A DNA stretch of 64,000 nucleotides, taken from Gari tellinella (lineage: Eukaryota > Mollusca > Bivalvia > Cardiida > Psammobiidae). The notes beneath the pieces were generated by a model. The model was given only the letters and a program-made list of their open reading frames with translations. It searched no databases and was not told where the DNA came from. Each line of letters starts with the position of its first letter. Position 1 is the first letter of the stretch. The position numbers and the translations under genes are program-made. Positions 23,120 to 35,004 of this stretch are shown here, in pieces. Where the stretch lies: NCBI GenBank assembly GCA_922989275.2, contig OV277874.1, positions 15,674,154 to 15,738,153 on the forward strand, written 5' to 3'.

Positions 23120-25851
23120 AGCTTCAACAGTATCTTCTGAATAAGTATGGAGAAGAGAACAAGTACTGGGTCAATCCTGTGGATGACGAGGAGGTACACC
23201 TTTCAGAAATGTATGTTCAACCTTCTGTGAAGCGTATAAGAGAGATCGATGAACATGGGCAGATGGAAGAAGTAAAAGAGCACAAGTCAGAGTCCTCTAA
23301 ACTTAAATATAATGACATATTCCAGTCAAAAACTGGAGATATCTGTAAAAATGTTTATATCACCGGCGAAGCTGGGACCGGAAAGTCAACATTTTGTAAC
23401 CGGCTGGTCCTAAACTGGTGCATTGCAGTGCAGAATAACAAAGACTTGCTAGCTGACAACAACGCGTCGACTTGATACTCTGGATGGTCAACAAGCCCAA
23501 GAACTATTGGCATCTTTCACGGTTTTGTTTCACCTTAATTTAAGAGCCACTGAAACAATTTACCATGTTGAGGACATGATTCAAAAGCAGTTATCGAATG
23601 CCCCAGTGTCGTTGAATATATCAGACATTCTTAAATATGAGAGGTGTTTGATTGTTTTGGACGGTTAAGATGAGTGGACATGTCCACAGGATGCTGCGAA
23701 ATGCCCTAGTATAAATCAACACATTCCCGGCAGAAATACGGCAAATAAGAATTGTACCTTTATTACTACCACTCGTAATTGGAAGTATGATGTTATGGCT
23801 CTGAAAAATAAAGATGTGGATAAACATGTAGAGTTGAGTGGCATTGATAAAGAATCTTCAAAACAACTTGCACATAGAATGTTAGACTACCTTGATAAAG
23901 GCTCACAAATAAACAAAAATGTTGACGACTTTTATTCTGAAATAGAGGGAAACAATCTTGACGAATTTTTATCTGTGCCTGTTCTTCTCATACAGTTGAT
24001 AACTCTGTGGTTTTTTGGTAAAGACTTTGGCAACTCGCAGTTACGATTATACTGCAATATGCTGGACCTGATGTTTGAACGTTCTGAGAAAAATCTTCCT
24101 GAGGAAATCTCAAAATGTCCTAGCACAACTATATCTACTGCAACAAAGCTGCCAGAATGTTTCAGTATAAAAGACAGTTGCAAAAAATATGCAGAGTTAC
24201 TCCACTGCTTATCACAGCTGGCTTTTAAATCACTGTTTAACGAACACAAGGAAGAAGCACTAATCTTCAAGAGCTCAAAGTTGGAAATTTTTGGCATTTC
24301 TCCCTCAGATATTAAACTCTGCTTACATTGTGGCATTTTGTCTCAATGTAAGGATTATGGCAATCGTTCAGGGAAATATAAAAAGTTTTCATTCTTACAC
24401 AAAAAAGTACAGGAATGTCTTGCAGCTTTGTATATAGTTACTAACGACAAAGTAGAAGACATTCTGAAAGAAGTTTATCAATACTGTAATTCAGTAGAGA
24501 CCATGTTAGAAATGAATCAGGTGTGGTTGTTTGTAGCTGGAATGGACCCTGACATGACAAGACATTTGTTTGAACATTTTGGTCATGTTGTTAGTACTGA
24601 CGATTGGGTTAACATTTACAGACATACTGTAAACATTTGGCAATATCGGATTACCGGTACTAAGAATTTGATAAGCAACATACAGAGATGTGTATTGGAC
24701 TGTGTGTTAGAAGGCACTAAGAATGGCCACCGTTATGAGAATGTCGTTTTGGAGGATTTTGATATTGAGTACACTGTCCGTAACGAAGAACGTTTGTTGG
24801 TCTGCTGTGACATGTCTAAAGTCAAGTCTGTGAATATACATTCTTGTTACTTTGAAGCTGATGAGCTGCCAGCTATACCTAGCCAGTTGCAACAATGTCG
24901 CTCCCTACAAAAACTGTTTCTGTATGAAGCCCGTGACTCCTTTAAACCCGTCGGTACAATAGAAGCTCTAGTAGGTAACAATTATATCACACTTGCATCC
25001 ATTACCTTGGTCACTCACATCAAAGCCACAGATAAGTTAGTTAATGCACTGTGCGGGAGCATACGCAAGTCATTGATGACACTTGTGCTGAAGTTTGTTA
25101 ACCCTTTACCTGATAGCCTATTTCTAGTATTCAAGATAGGTGACCACTTAAAGCAGGTTGAAAGTAAAGCAGAATGCGCCCTAAGGCGCATTCTGCTTTA
25201 CATTCAGCCTGCTTTAAGCTTCCATGTGCTAGAATATTGAAAATTTTCCCTATACTATATAATCATGACTGATTAAATTGGAACTATTTTCTTCAGCGGA
25301 GGAATAAATCATATGTGCTAAAAGTCGCTTCTATTGGGTAAAGGGTTAAACTGAAACATAAACACAGAAAACAAATATTCCGAAGTGTATCCCGGTCATC
25401 TGTCATTAGACAGTTAAAACTGGAAATGTTATCCTGTAGAGACCATGACGACGAGTGTATACCTGCTGGGATAGACTTGTCTGCTATGAGTAAGCTCGAG
25501 GAACTTACTCTGGTTCGCTCAATGTATGTTGATAATCTGCAGTCTCTGCCATGCTGTGTGGCGAAGGTTGAACTGAGTTATGTTACATTACCAGTGTCGT
25601 CACTGCGTGACTTTGCTCACGAACTTTCAAAGACAAAACGTTACGTGACCGTAAAACTATGGTCGGTAACCTTTACAGAGAGAAAGACAAGAGGTATCAG
25701 GGGTTTCTTTAGGCAAGAAATGAAACAGTTAACTAGAGAGGAGTGCGGGGACTTGAAAGGTTGTCTCCTAAGCTGTCCCAGCTTGCAGTTGACCGAGTGC
25801 AAGTATGATGACAATACATGGAGTATAGAGTTCTTCTTAAACAGCATGTAA
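23120..25851 (+). pseudogene. CARD-NACHT gene, last exon: NACHT ATPase + LRR-like repeats, broken
   Basis: Acceptor TACTTTTCAG opens the exon in phase 1 (codon split G|AG). It holds Walker A (about 23362-23391, GEAGTGKST), the P-loop helix NRLVLNW, a Walker B block ending DEW with an in-frame TAA at 23666-23668, a sensor-1 TTTR, a winged-helix-like region with LHKKVQECLAAL, and C-terminal leucine-rich segments. The frame shifts near 23440-23475. It then stays open from 23669 to 25240, past the start of a MITE at 25102. The true C-terminus resumes at 25350 and ends at TAA 25849. Removing the MITE together with one TTAA restores one continuous frame, shown by alignment to the intact minus-strand copy. 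Confidence 0.8.
25102..25345 (+). mobile_element. P1 MITE inserted in the NACHT/LRR exon
   Basis: A 244-bp element with ends CCCTTTACC and GGTAAAGGG, flanked by TTAA at 25098-25101 and 25346-25349. The centre is a near-perfect hairpin (25146-25218) with stem TTAAAGCAGGTTGAAAGTAA and apex GCGCCCTAAGGCGC. Removing the element plus one TTAA joins LVLKFV to KLKHKHRKQ in frame, matching the intact paralogue. Confidence 0.9.
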
Positions 25852-26182
25852 AGCCTGGAAAAATCCTGAATGTCACTCAAACTCTCACCAGCCGCTATTT
25901 TGTCGCTAAGTGTTTAACAGTAAAACATATTTCACCTTCAAACTCGGTAACCACTCATCCAAAAGCCCTACTGTCACTATGTATTATTTTGGTTAGCTCG
26001 TTCTCTTTCTTATTATGCAAGTATCTTAGAGTTCTGAACATATTTTTTTCATCTCTCGGCAGTTTATTCAGCAGCAGACCGAAATTTAGTAGATCTAGTT
26101 TCTTTTTAGAGTCGAGTTTTGTTAAACATAAACTTGGGATCTTCAAACGTCTTTAAAGCCAATATGTTGTCTAAAGTTTTTA

Positions 26183-26188
26183 AATAAA
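26183..26188 (+). terminator. Candidate polyadenylation signal of the CARD-NACHT gene
   Basis: AATAAA lies about 330 bases after the stop codon at 25849, in AT-rich sequence, and before the next transposon begins near 26322. No transcript evidence is available. Confidence 0.4.
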
Positions 26189-26321
26189 GACATTACATAT
26201 ATCTATAACTTAGTTATAAAACGATTAATCATTTGTGGAGGAAGTTCTTTTCCAAAGCCACTCCTAATTAGCTTAAACTCTCGATTAATGAAAAACAACT
26301 TTTTCTAGAATATCTTGTTTT

Positions 26322-27396
26322 TAGCTCACCTGGCACGTAGTGCCAAGGTGAGCTATTTTGATTGTCCTCTGTCCGTCGTCTGTCGTCGTTCGTCCGTCCG
26401 TTCGTTCGTCCGTTCGTCGTCAACTATTTCTTTAAACGACATCTCCTCCGAAACTACTTGACAGATTTTTACTAAACTTGGCCTGAATGATCTTTATATG
26501 GTCCTCTTTCAAAGTTGTTCAAACAGTTCCGGTCCGTTGCATATCTAGGTCACAGGAGCTAAAAATAGTTCGTTTCAATGAAAACTTAAAAAATCTTCTT
26601 GTCTGAAACCACAGTACCCTGAGCTTAGATATTTGGCACAAAGCATTGTCTTGAGATCCTCTATCAATATTGTTCAAATTATGACCCTGGGGTCAAAAAT
26701 GACCCCGCCCCGGGGGTAGTAATTTTACATAGAGTTATATAGTGAAATCTTCAAACATCGTTATCTCTGAAACTAACATGACCAGAACTTTGATATTTGG
26801 CATAGTGACACTTCTAGAAGCCCTTAACCAATATTGTAAACTTGGTTTCGGTCTGTTGCATATCTAGGTCATAGGAGCTAAAAATAGATTTTTCAATGAA
26901 AACTTGAAAAATCTTCTTGTGTGAAACCACAGTACCTTTAGCTTAGATATGTGGCATAAAGCATCATCTACAGGTCCTCTATCCAGATTGTTAAAATTAT
27001 GCCCCTTGGGATAAAACTGCCAAGGCCCTAGGGGTCGCATTTTTACAAAGAGTTATATGGTGAAATATTCTTCTCTGAAACTATTATGGCAAGAGCTTTG
27101 ATATTTAGCAGTATGAAGTGACACTTTTAGATGTTCTTTACCAATATTGCTGAAATGGGTTGGGTCTGTTGCATATCTGGGTCACATTAGCTAAAAATAG
27201 ATTTTTTCAATGAAGTCTTCGTGTCTGAAACAACCCATGTACAAATATTTGACAGAACACTTAACTTTCAAGTTCATCAGCAAGATATTTGAAATTATGT
27301 TTCTGGGGTAAAAAATGATCCCACCCTAGGGGTTATGAGACACTTGTGTTGGTTTTTCCAGGTGAGCGATATTTATGCCCGCATGGGCCTCTTGTT
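26322..27396 (+). mobile_element. ~1.07-kb bivalve-type interspersed repeat (Helitron-like, non-autonomous)
   Basis: It begins with a hairpin AGCTCACCTGGCACGTAGTG … CCAAGGTGAGCT, then a CGTCCGTTCGTTCGTCCG microsatellite and a long body containing internally repeated 'GTTGCATATCTAGGTCA…GAGCTAAAAATAG' segments (26536, 26858, 27169). It ends with a small hairpin GCCCGCATGGGC then CTCTTGTT. The 3' hairpin plus short tail suggests a Helitron-like end, but no CTRR terminus was confirmed. Confidence 0.6.
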
Positions 27397-27734
27397 ATGG
27401 ATTTCATTTGATAGCAAATGAGCTAAAGGAACAAATGGCCACATCTGGATATTATACCAAATATACAAAAAGATTTACCTCATTTTTCTAATTCTAGAAT
27501 GGATCTGCTGTCAGTCTTTAATATTGGCAAATGATGTTTACATAACTTTTGCTCGATTTTTGGCTTTTATTGTTTTTCAATGGATGGCAATTGTCTAAGA
27601 AACATGTATCTATGTATTTAAAAAGTGTGTTATTGTGAAAGATATTATTTCTTCTTATTTATTGGTAGTTTTGATTTGTATTTGAAGTATTATTAAGCAT
27701 TGTTGATCAGCTCTGTGTAATAAATGGAAGATAT

Positions 27735-27870
27735 TGAATGAGTGTGTTGTGAGTCGTGAATTTATTGAACGAGTTAGATAAAATAATATGTTGCGAGCCT
27801 TGGCGAGCAACATATCATTTTATCCAACGATTTCAATAAATTCACGACTGACAACACACGAATTTGATAT
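27735..27870. repeat. Hairpin repeat (AACATATTATTTTATC type)
   Basis: Arms GTGTTGTGAGTCGTGAATTT and AAATTCACGACTGACAACAC; centre TTGCGAGCCTTGGCGAGCAA. It follows the 26322-27396 element. Confidence 0.65.
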
Positions 27871-28625
27871 CCTATTTATCACATAAACACCAAATGACAC
27901 GAAAACCCGAACGGTCTTACTTTCCCTTTTGACATCGGCTCTTAGGAAAACGATTCGTCATAGGTGTTATTCGGTGTTATTCATCCGTAGATAAAAACAC
28001 CTATCAAACTAAAAAAAAAGAAAATCAACATCAATGTGTTGTGAAAAGACTTTTTTGATACCATTTTCAAATTTTAAATTAATATTTAATTTAAAACTGT
28101 TCTAATTGACTAAAATGATCATTTGACATTTAGAATCTAGTTTCGTTTTCAAAATAACGTCGTTATAGCAACACGACATCATTATCAATGTAACGTGTAA
28201 ATTTGAAAAAAAGTCTGAGTCACTGTTAAAACTAGAGCTCTAAGTAGCCTGATTTGCAGCCTAAATTTGCAGGACTGCTCGTGATAATGTTTTTAGGACA
28301 CTTGGAAATGTTTTAAATCCCTAGTGGTGATCTTAGTTTGTCTAGATTCTCTTAACTGATTTAAAGTCGGCGTAGTAGTACAGTATTTTGGTGATTCGAA
28401 AATTAGTATAAAATATATGCCCAGTGGGTCGCACGATTTTTACGTACCTCTATACTTTGCACGTTTATGTGATAAAATACCTTAGGATGACATTGCGTAT
28501 CTCGGGTTGATACTTTGAATGTCACGCAAACTGTCATCTAATATTTACATGATAGTCAAATTTGTGTTTAGCTATCAATCAAAAATTAATGGTGGGCATC
28601 ATTGTAGCACATGTGACCTGCTTAC
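27871..28625. other. Intergenic, nothing assigned
   Basis: AT-rich sequence between the two NACHT genes with no supported exon. It has weak similarity to flanks of the preceding hairpin (CCTATTTATCACATAAAC). Confidence 0.4.
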
Positions 28626-29039
28626 TGTAGAGAAAACGTGATTATTTCCCGTTTAAACGAAACGAAACGCAAACGCAAAACACTAAACGTAGGAAAGTTC
28701 AACTTTTTGGACAATTCTGATAATTGATGTTTATCTTGGTGGTAAACAGTTAGGAGCCTGATCAGACGCCGGCTCCAAACTGTTTGCAATAGAAATAATA
28801 GAACTTGTAACCTAACCCTTTTTCCTTTATGTTTATGTTAAGTCAAGAATGAATGTTAAAAGAAATCTTTGTAAATTTCTTTGGAAATAAAATATGTTTA
28901 AACCTAATCTTTTCACTCACACCAATTAAGATGCTTTAAACATGTCAATGTTCATCGAATAATACCTTAATTGATTTATGGGAAGGACTGACTCTAATGA
29001 TGTTATAACTGGTGGCCTAACCCTTTTGTTCATATTAAT

Positions 29040-29290
29040 TAACTCTTTGAACCCTAGTCACGCATATATGTGTTATTTGCAAACGGCGTACCTGTGAGAA
29101 ATACACTTGTCCTATGCAAACAGTATTGACCCTGATCAGAGGGCTCCTTACGGAGCCCTCTGATCAGGGTCTACACTGTGTGTAAATTTGACATATATTG
29201 TAAAAATCAACTCTAAAAAGTCAAATACGGAATAGACTAAATTGAAAACTAGAATTGTCCATTTTAGGTTTCAGGGAGGAAAGGGTTATC
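29040..29290. mobile_element. Q4 MITE
   Basis: TTAACTCTTTGAACCCTAG … AGGGAGGAAAGGGTTA. The hairpin has stem AACAGTATTGACCCTGATCA and apex AGGGCTCCTTACGGAGCCCT. Confidence 0.75.
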
Positions 29291-29734
29291 AATTTTGATA
29301 ATGCTTGTGTGAATATGTAAACTAAATGAGCAATGAAATATTATTAAACTAAATGATTTGTTTTGTGGTACCTCTTCAGACTGTTGAGAAATTGGTTAAA
29401 TGATTTGAGTTTTGATTATAAATAGATTATAAATAAACAGTGAAACAATTCCTATATCCTAGCAGATAGTAGGTTAAATTAAAGAAATATGTACCCTTGC
29501 TTAAGACATATTCTGTTTTACCATTTACATGTTTTAAGTGGTAACCTGTGTTCAAACGTATTGACAGGCTATCGAGAAATGGATAGAATTTGGTGAAATA
29601 TGATTACGAATAGATTATGGATAAACAATTAAATGTTTCCTAAATTTTAACATCTGGACGTTTTCAACAGGATTAAAGTAAAGCAAGATGCAAATCAGGC
29701 ATATTCTGTTTTATTTTCAACATGTTGCGAGTGG

Positions 29735-29984
29735 TACAGTGGAGAATCTGTTATTCTTTCCCGTTTAAACGCAAACGTACGCAAACGCAAAGCGCTAAAA
29801 CGTCGAAAAGAACAACTTTTGGACAATTCTGATATTTCATGTTTATCTTGGTGGCAAACAGTTTGGAGCCTAATCAGACGCCGGGTTACCCGGCGTCTGA
29901 TCTGGCTCCAAACTGTTTGCACTGCAAATAATAGTTTTAGCGTAAACGCGTTTATTGGGAAAGGATAACAGATTGTCCATTGTA
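29735..29984. mobile_element. Q1 MITE
   Basis: TACAGTGGAGAATCTG … GTCCATTGTA with the full hairpin, inserted in a P-core remnant. Confidence 0.8.
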
Positions 29985-30530
29985 ACCTGAGTGTGTTCTA
30001 TCGCGAAATGGATTAAATTTGATGAACTATGTTTATATAGATTTATTATGAATACACAATTAAACATTTCCTATATTTTAGCGGATGGTCGCTTACAACA
30101 TTCTTAAAGTAAAGCAGAATGCACATTAAGACGGATTCTGTTTTATTTTCCAAAATGTTGTAAGTGGTAACCTGTGCTATAAAAGTGTTAAATATGGTGA
30201 AACATGACAATGAATAGAGTATGAATACACAATCAAATGTTTCCTATATCCTAGCAGATACTAGCTTAAAGAAGGGTTAATGTAAAGTAGAATGTACCTT
30301 ATGGACAACCTGCTTTATATGGTAACCACAGTTCAAACAAAGAAAATGGATATGGAGTAATGGGTTAAATATGATGAACATAATTATATTTTTGAATTGG
30401 TAATGAATGAACAATATACCGTTTTTCTTTATCCTAGTAGATGGTAGCTTAAAGTAAAGCAGAATACAGATTGAGACGCATTCTGTTTTACTTTCAACCT
30501 TCTTTAACCCATTACCCCATAGCTTGTTTC

Positions 30531-31100
30531 TAGTTTTGACGATATGTGACTATTTATTCAGGAAACAAGGCAACTTTGCCTACCATTGCCACACATATAA
30601 ACATGATACATTGTTATTTAAATTATATTGGTCAGTGGCGTCCGAAATATACATTATTTATCAAAATCAATGGAAGTCAAAAGGAATGATCCATGTCAAA
30701 ACCACGTACATGTATATGACGAGATTATAAGAATCCACCATGAGTGTTGATGTAAGATAGGAATTTTCTCCCCCGAGGGTCAGAAAATGCATGCAGGGAC
30801 GAGGCTTCCTATCCTACATCAAACGGATTGATTTTTCTCCCATTTAAATAATTAAAACATGATATAAATAACGAAATAATTGCAGTTTCTGTGCACTTTT
30901 CCGCCAAAACACGACGTTGTTTATAGTAACGTCATAAGAAATGACGTCATTTAGTTACCCGCGTCATACAGCGTTTGTGGTAAAGCTGGGCAACAATGAA
31001 GGACGTCACGTGGTATGGAGGATAGAGTGATTCCCCATGGGAATATCTCTATCCGACCATGGGCGAAAATGGAAGAAAAGTGTTTCCCATACAACAAGGC
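30531..31100. other. Intergenic, imperfect inverted repeat
   Basis: TGATGTAAGATAGGAATTTTC near 30750 pairs partly with TTCCTATCCTACATCAA near 30803, and GAGGATAGAGTGATTCC near 31015 is self-complementary in part. TGACGTCA-like motifs lie at 30940-30960. No gene is seen. Confidence 0.4.
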
Positions 31101-31114
31101 TCAATGTTTTGAAA

Positions 31115-31235
31115 ACGTTTGAGTTCAGTCTTAGATCGTTCTGAAGCTTTTGATTGGTCATATTTGAGCATTCTGCTTATATCTGACCAATTAAAGGCTT
31201 GAGAATGATCTCAGACTCAACTCAAACGCTTTATA
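31115..31235. mobile_element. AAACGCTTTATA palindromic MITE (decayed)
   Basis: An imperfect inverted repeat: GTTTGAGTTCAGTCTTAGAT against CTCAGACTCAACTCAAACGC. Better copies are at 31480-31610 and 47098-47248. Confidence 0.55.
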
Positions 31236-31479
31236 CAATAAACAATTTGTAGACCAAGAGTAGATAACTCCTTCACATTTTATACAAATCAAGGTTATGA
31301 AGTTTTCAGTTTGAACAATCGGACCCCAATTTGAGCGGAGTCTTGAAGATTATTTTGTCAAACTGACAGTATTACGGTAAGGGTGATATAAAATAAATCG
31401 TAATATAATAGTCATATTTATTTCAACAAGTAAATACATGTAACAGATACCAAGCTGCAGTTTTATCAGGCCAAACGCT

Positions 31480-31610
31480 TATAAAGCGTTTGAGTTGAGT
31501 CGGTGTACATTATCAAGCATTAGATTGGTCAGATTTGAGCCTAGGCTCAAATCTGACCAATCAAATGCTTGAGAACGATTTCCAACTCCACTCAAACGCT
31601 TTATAAACAT
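31480..31610. mobile_element. AAACGCTTTATA palindromic MITE
   Basis: TATAAAGCGTTTGAGTTGAG … CTCAAACGCTTTATA with centre TTTGAGCCTAGGCTCAAA; near-perfect hairpin of about 120 bp. Confidence 0.75.
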
Positions 31611-31700
31611 GGACCCATGTGTAAGCATAGCGCGTTTGTAGACTTTGATGAATGGCCAACTTCTTAAATTAGTGAACCCTACGGATGCATATAAGAGCGC

Positions 31701-31951
31701 TTAACCCTTTACCCCATAGTCTGCTTCTAGTTTTGAAGACTGGTGCCAACTTAAAGCAGGTCGAAGGTAAACAAAATGGACCTGAATGCGCGTTTTGCTT
31801 TACTTTCAGCCTGCTTTCACGTACCATCTTTTAGGACATAGAAATATTTATTACGGTATGTGTTCATGACTGTATAAACTGGAACTATTTTCTTCAGTAG
31901 AGGAATAAATTTAATACGCTAAAAGGCACGTCTATGGCGGAAATGGCTAAC
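31701..31951. mobile_element. P1 MITE
   Basis: Starts TTAACCCTTTACCCCATAG. The core has arms AACTTAAAGCAGG and CCTGCTTTCACG, and the end is GGCGGAAATGGCTAA. Confidence 0.65.
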
Positions 31952-32027
31952 AATGTACATCTGAAGAGTACAGTTGAACCCTTTCAAACCGGAACTTCTC
32001 AATACCGGAATTCTCTCTAAACCGATT

Positions 32028-32278
32028 TACAGTGGAGATTGTGTTATAATTTCCCAATAAACGCGTTTACGCTAAATCTATTATTTGCAGTGCAAACAGT
32101 TTGAAGCCAGATCAGACGCCGGGTAACCCGGCGTCTGATCAGGCTCCAAACTGTTTGCCACCAAGATAAACATGAATTATCAGAATTGTCCAAAAGTTGT
32201 ACTTTTCAACGTTTTAGTGCTTTGCGTTTGCGTTTCGTTTGCGTTTAAACGGGAAAGAATAACAAATTCTCCACTGTA
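32028..32278. mobile_element. Q1 MITE
   Basis: TACAGTGGAGATTGTG … TTCTCCACTGTA, hairpin complete. A tract 'CTTTCAAACCGGAACTTCTC' just upstream resembles another short repeat also seen at 17215-17290. Confidence 0.8.
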
Positions 32279-32759
32279 TATGTTATGTATGGAGAAGAAT
32301 TTCAAAATTTGCAAACTTAAAGGTGCACTTCAACTTCATTGGTGTACCCTTTATAATTGTTATCGTGCATTGATGTTATGTGTTCTGACGAGAATCTTAC
32401 GTAACAAAGCATAACAGAAAACCCCATATTGAATAATATGAAATAATCCGGGCGGCGGTCGAGCCCGGGACAACTGCTTGAATGTCCAATACCTTAACCA
32501 CTGAGTTGAAAAGTCGACTACCGGTACCTATAACGCAGTTGTTAAGGGTTCGTCGCTATGCTATTTATAGAACTCACACAGAGGTACATGTAATCATGAG
32601 GGATGAAAAATGTGCTTAAAATTTCTTTTTATAAAATACATCACTATATGAGATTAGACAAATGTAATAGATATGCTAATGGCACCCCATTCACATACAT
32701 TGGCAATGATGATCATGTACATGTACTCATGATTATATTATGACAGTTATTGAGTAATA

Positions 32760-33780
32760 TTTACATTCGACCCATTCAAATCCATTGAAAAAAAAGACGT
32801 ACAATTCGTGTAAACACTATTTCTCGAGAGGGCGGGACCTGTGGATAAGTTTCGCAGTGGAGGCGGGGCATATGCATTTTTCATTCGTGAATTAATCTTT
32901 GAAACTCGGACAGCAAACATTTTGAGGAATTTTTAAATTTTTGTTCTGAACCGATGCATGCCTTCCTATTACCGGAAACCATGATTACCGACTTAAGTTC
33001 TTTAGTAATGAGATAAATTGCAAGTAAAGTGATATAGCTTATGAACAGCAGCTGTCTGCATTTCTTTCTTTTTTTTTTACAAAAAATCGATATAGTTATC
33101 CTACTTTAAAAATTACGTCATTTCCAAATGACGTCAAATCGGCATTTTCGCGCCAAACTGTAAACTTTGATTACGTTAGAATGTAAGCAATGTAACTTAT
33201 TGTTTAGCTTTCGAAATAACACAGCTTCAGTAATGCGGTCATGGCTGTTACTTATAGGGTACACATTATTCGTGATCTCAACCTCTAATATGGATTAAAC
33301 ACACATGCGAACTAACAAACTGTTCATTTAATATTAGAAATTACAGCAAATATATTGTAAATATAAGAAATGAACTGATTTTTTCGGTGTTCAAGCGAAA
33401 TAAACGACAGAAAATTATCGGAAAATATCTTGAATCGCGCTAGCGATTCATGGTAAATCTGCCGATAACAGGGCTGCCATTTATCCGGATGTTTCCTAAA
33501 TCTTCGGACTTTTTTCTAGTACATGGTAGCTTAAGGTAGGCTTTAAGTAAAACAGAATTCGCCTGAAGGCGCATTCTGCTTTACTTCCAGCCTGCTTTAA
33601 CCAGCCACGTGTCAACAAAACTAGACACAGACGATAGGGTAAAGGTACGATTCGTATAATCGCACTTGAAAAATGTAAATGTTGAACTCTTAGGATTTTT
33701 ATGTCACCTTATGGCAGCCCTGCGATAATGTTCTGTCGTTGAACGACGAAACATTCAGTTCATTTCTTAAATACGCAGAA
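32760..33780. repeat. Inverted second copy of the 9770-10480 repeat, split by a P2 MITE
   Basis: The segment CTCGAGAGGGCGGGAC … GGAGGCGGGGCAT matches the reverse complement of 10391-10440, and 33379-33468 plus 33723-33760 matches the hairpin. The P2 MITE is at 33469-33722. Confidence 0.65.
33469..33722. mobile_element. P2 MITE inserted in another palindrome
   Basis: Ends CAGGGCTGCCATTTATCCGG and TATGGCAGCCCTG; flanks CGATAA (33463-33468) and CGATAA (33723-33728). It splits an older hairpin repeat whose uninterrupted relative is at 9770-9905. Confidence 0.85.
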
Positions 33781-33817
33781 GTGAAATAAGACACATACCA
33801 CTTCAGACAGCTGACCT

Positions 33818-34060
33818 GTTCAACCCACAGCCCAAATAGTCTGCTTCTAGCTTTGAAGATAGGTGATCACTTAAACCAGGTTGAAGTAAGCAGAAGGCAT
33901 CTTAAGGTTCACTTTGCTTTACTTAAAGCTTGCTAAAGTGGTCAAAAATCTCAATAACTAGAAACTATTTTCTTAAGATGTAATTTCATAACTGATTCAA
34001 GTGGAACTGTTTTCTTCAGTGGCGTTAAAAAACGAATTTATTAAATTGCCATTTTTGCCA
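33818..34060. mobile_element. P1 MITE, decayed
   Basis: The 'AGTCTGCTTCTAG' left arm is followed by a mutated hairpin (33866-33935) and the 'GGAACTGTTTTCTTCAGTGG' right arm. Confidence 0.5.
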
Positions 34061-34209
34061 GATATCTATTATTTCAAAAACAGATGGACACTTTGTTTAG
34101 CCCTTTAATTTCTCAATGCATGTGAGCGGTCTGACAGTAACTGGGTTCTCATACGAAATTATTTAAACATCTTTATAAATTATAAGAATATAATGCCTTC
34201 CATCCCAAA

Positions 34210-34438
34210 ACATACAGCGACAAAGACGTTATTCTTTTCCGATCAACGCGTTTACGCTAAAACTATTATTTCCACTGCAACCGGTTTGGATATTGATCAG
34301 GCTCGAACCCGCTTACCACTCAGATGAACATGAATAGTCAGAATTGTTGAAAAGTTGTCTTTCTACGTTTTATTGCGATGCGTTTGGCGATTCATTTTCG
34401 TTTAAACGGGAAAGAATAACGTCTTTTCCACTGTACAA
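34210..34438. mobile_element. Q1 MITE, decayed
   Basis: The left terminus is lost and the hairpin is partly deleted (GATATTGATCAGGCTCGAAC). The right end TTTTCCACTGTA is kept. Confidence 0.55.
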
Positions 34439-35004
34439 ACGTATGCTACGCATGTTTCTAAATGATAAGAGGATACATTGCACTCAAAAATATTGCTTGC
34501 TAAAGCACAATTTCAAAATTCGAACCTTGATTACTTTAACATTTTCAGGGTCAATTTTATTGTGAGAGTCTTACCCCTTCATCGCCATTTTGTCGTCTTC
34601 TACAAAAGGCGACTTTGTAAACAGTTTAGATCCTGATCCTTATTCTGAGTACGTTGGTTATTTGCAAAATACGTTGGATCCTGATCAGACGTAACTTAAT
34701 CATGATCCAAATTATTAGACACTCATTTCAGTTTTTTTTAAGTCAAACTACCTAAAAATGAAATTTGGGAAATATCAGCAGACGATAAAGAATTGTTTAA
34801 AATTTATGACGTCATAGCAGTGAAAAAAAGGCAAGAGTAGAGTGTTCGGATGAGTATTTACTGAGTTTGAAGCCAATGGTCTTTTCCCACATCAAACGCG
34901 TGGGGACAAAACTACCTAGAATTCCAAGTAGACCGGTTCATGTTTTGGTTACTAAAAAGATCCATAAGGGAACCTAATAACCCACAAGAGTTAGGCCTAA
35001 AAAA

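Larger units (their letters stand above)
2301..25851 (+). pseudogene. CARD-like/NACHT/LRR-like innate immune receptor (NLR), disrupted
   Basis: A predicted cytoplasmic NOD-like receptor. Coding exons are 2301-2342, 7422-7449, 10527-10669, 14197-14359, 18218-18316 and 23120-25851. All junctions are GT-AG and the reading phase is kept across each. Residues about 25-110 have the helical pattern of a CARD/death-fold domain (GILDMF, then NRQIRDI, then LKEALAASGQQGLL). The last exon encodes a NACHT ATPase (Walker A GEAGTGKST) and divergent LRR-like repeats. Three lesions lie in that exon: a 1-nt-type frameshift near 23440-23475 (first frame stops at TGA 23473), a TAA at 23666-23668 in place of the Leu in Walker B LDGLDEW, and a MITE at 25102-25345. 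The intact minus-strand paralogue at 35887-38274 gives the expected reading. I infer a recent pseudogene. Sequencing error could explain the two point lesions but not the MITE. Confidence 0.75.
28626..30530. repeat. Block of degenerate P1 and Q1 MITE copies
   Basis: Successive damaged P-core copies at about 29450-29560, 29640-29725, 30070-30180, 30250-30320 and 30430-30515, each preceded by 'TCCTA.A..CTAGCAGA'. A damaged Q1 is at 28626-28800, a Q4 at 29040-29290 and an intact Q1 at 29735-29984. No gene is seen in this stretch. Confidence 0.65.

Noticed and set aside
25818..26156. A 112-codon plus-strand frame after the NLR stop
   Set aside because: Out of frame with the receptor and without family similarity. 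Best read as 3' UTR.
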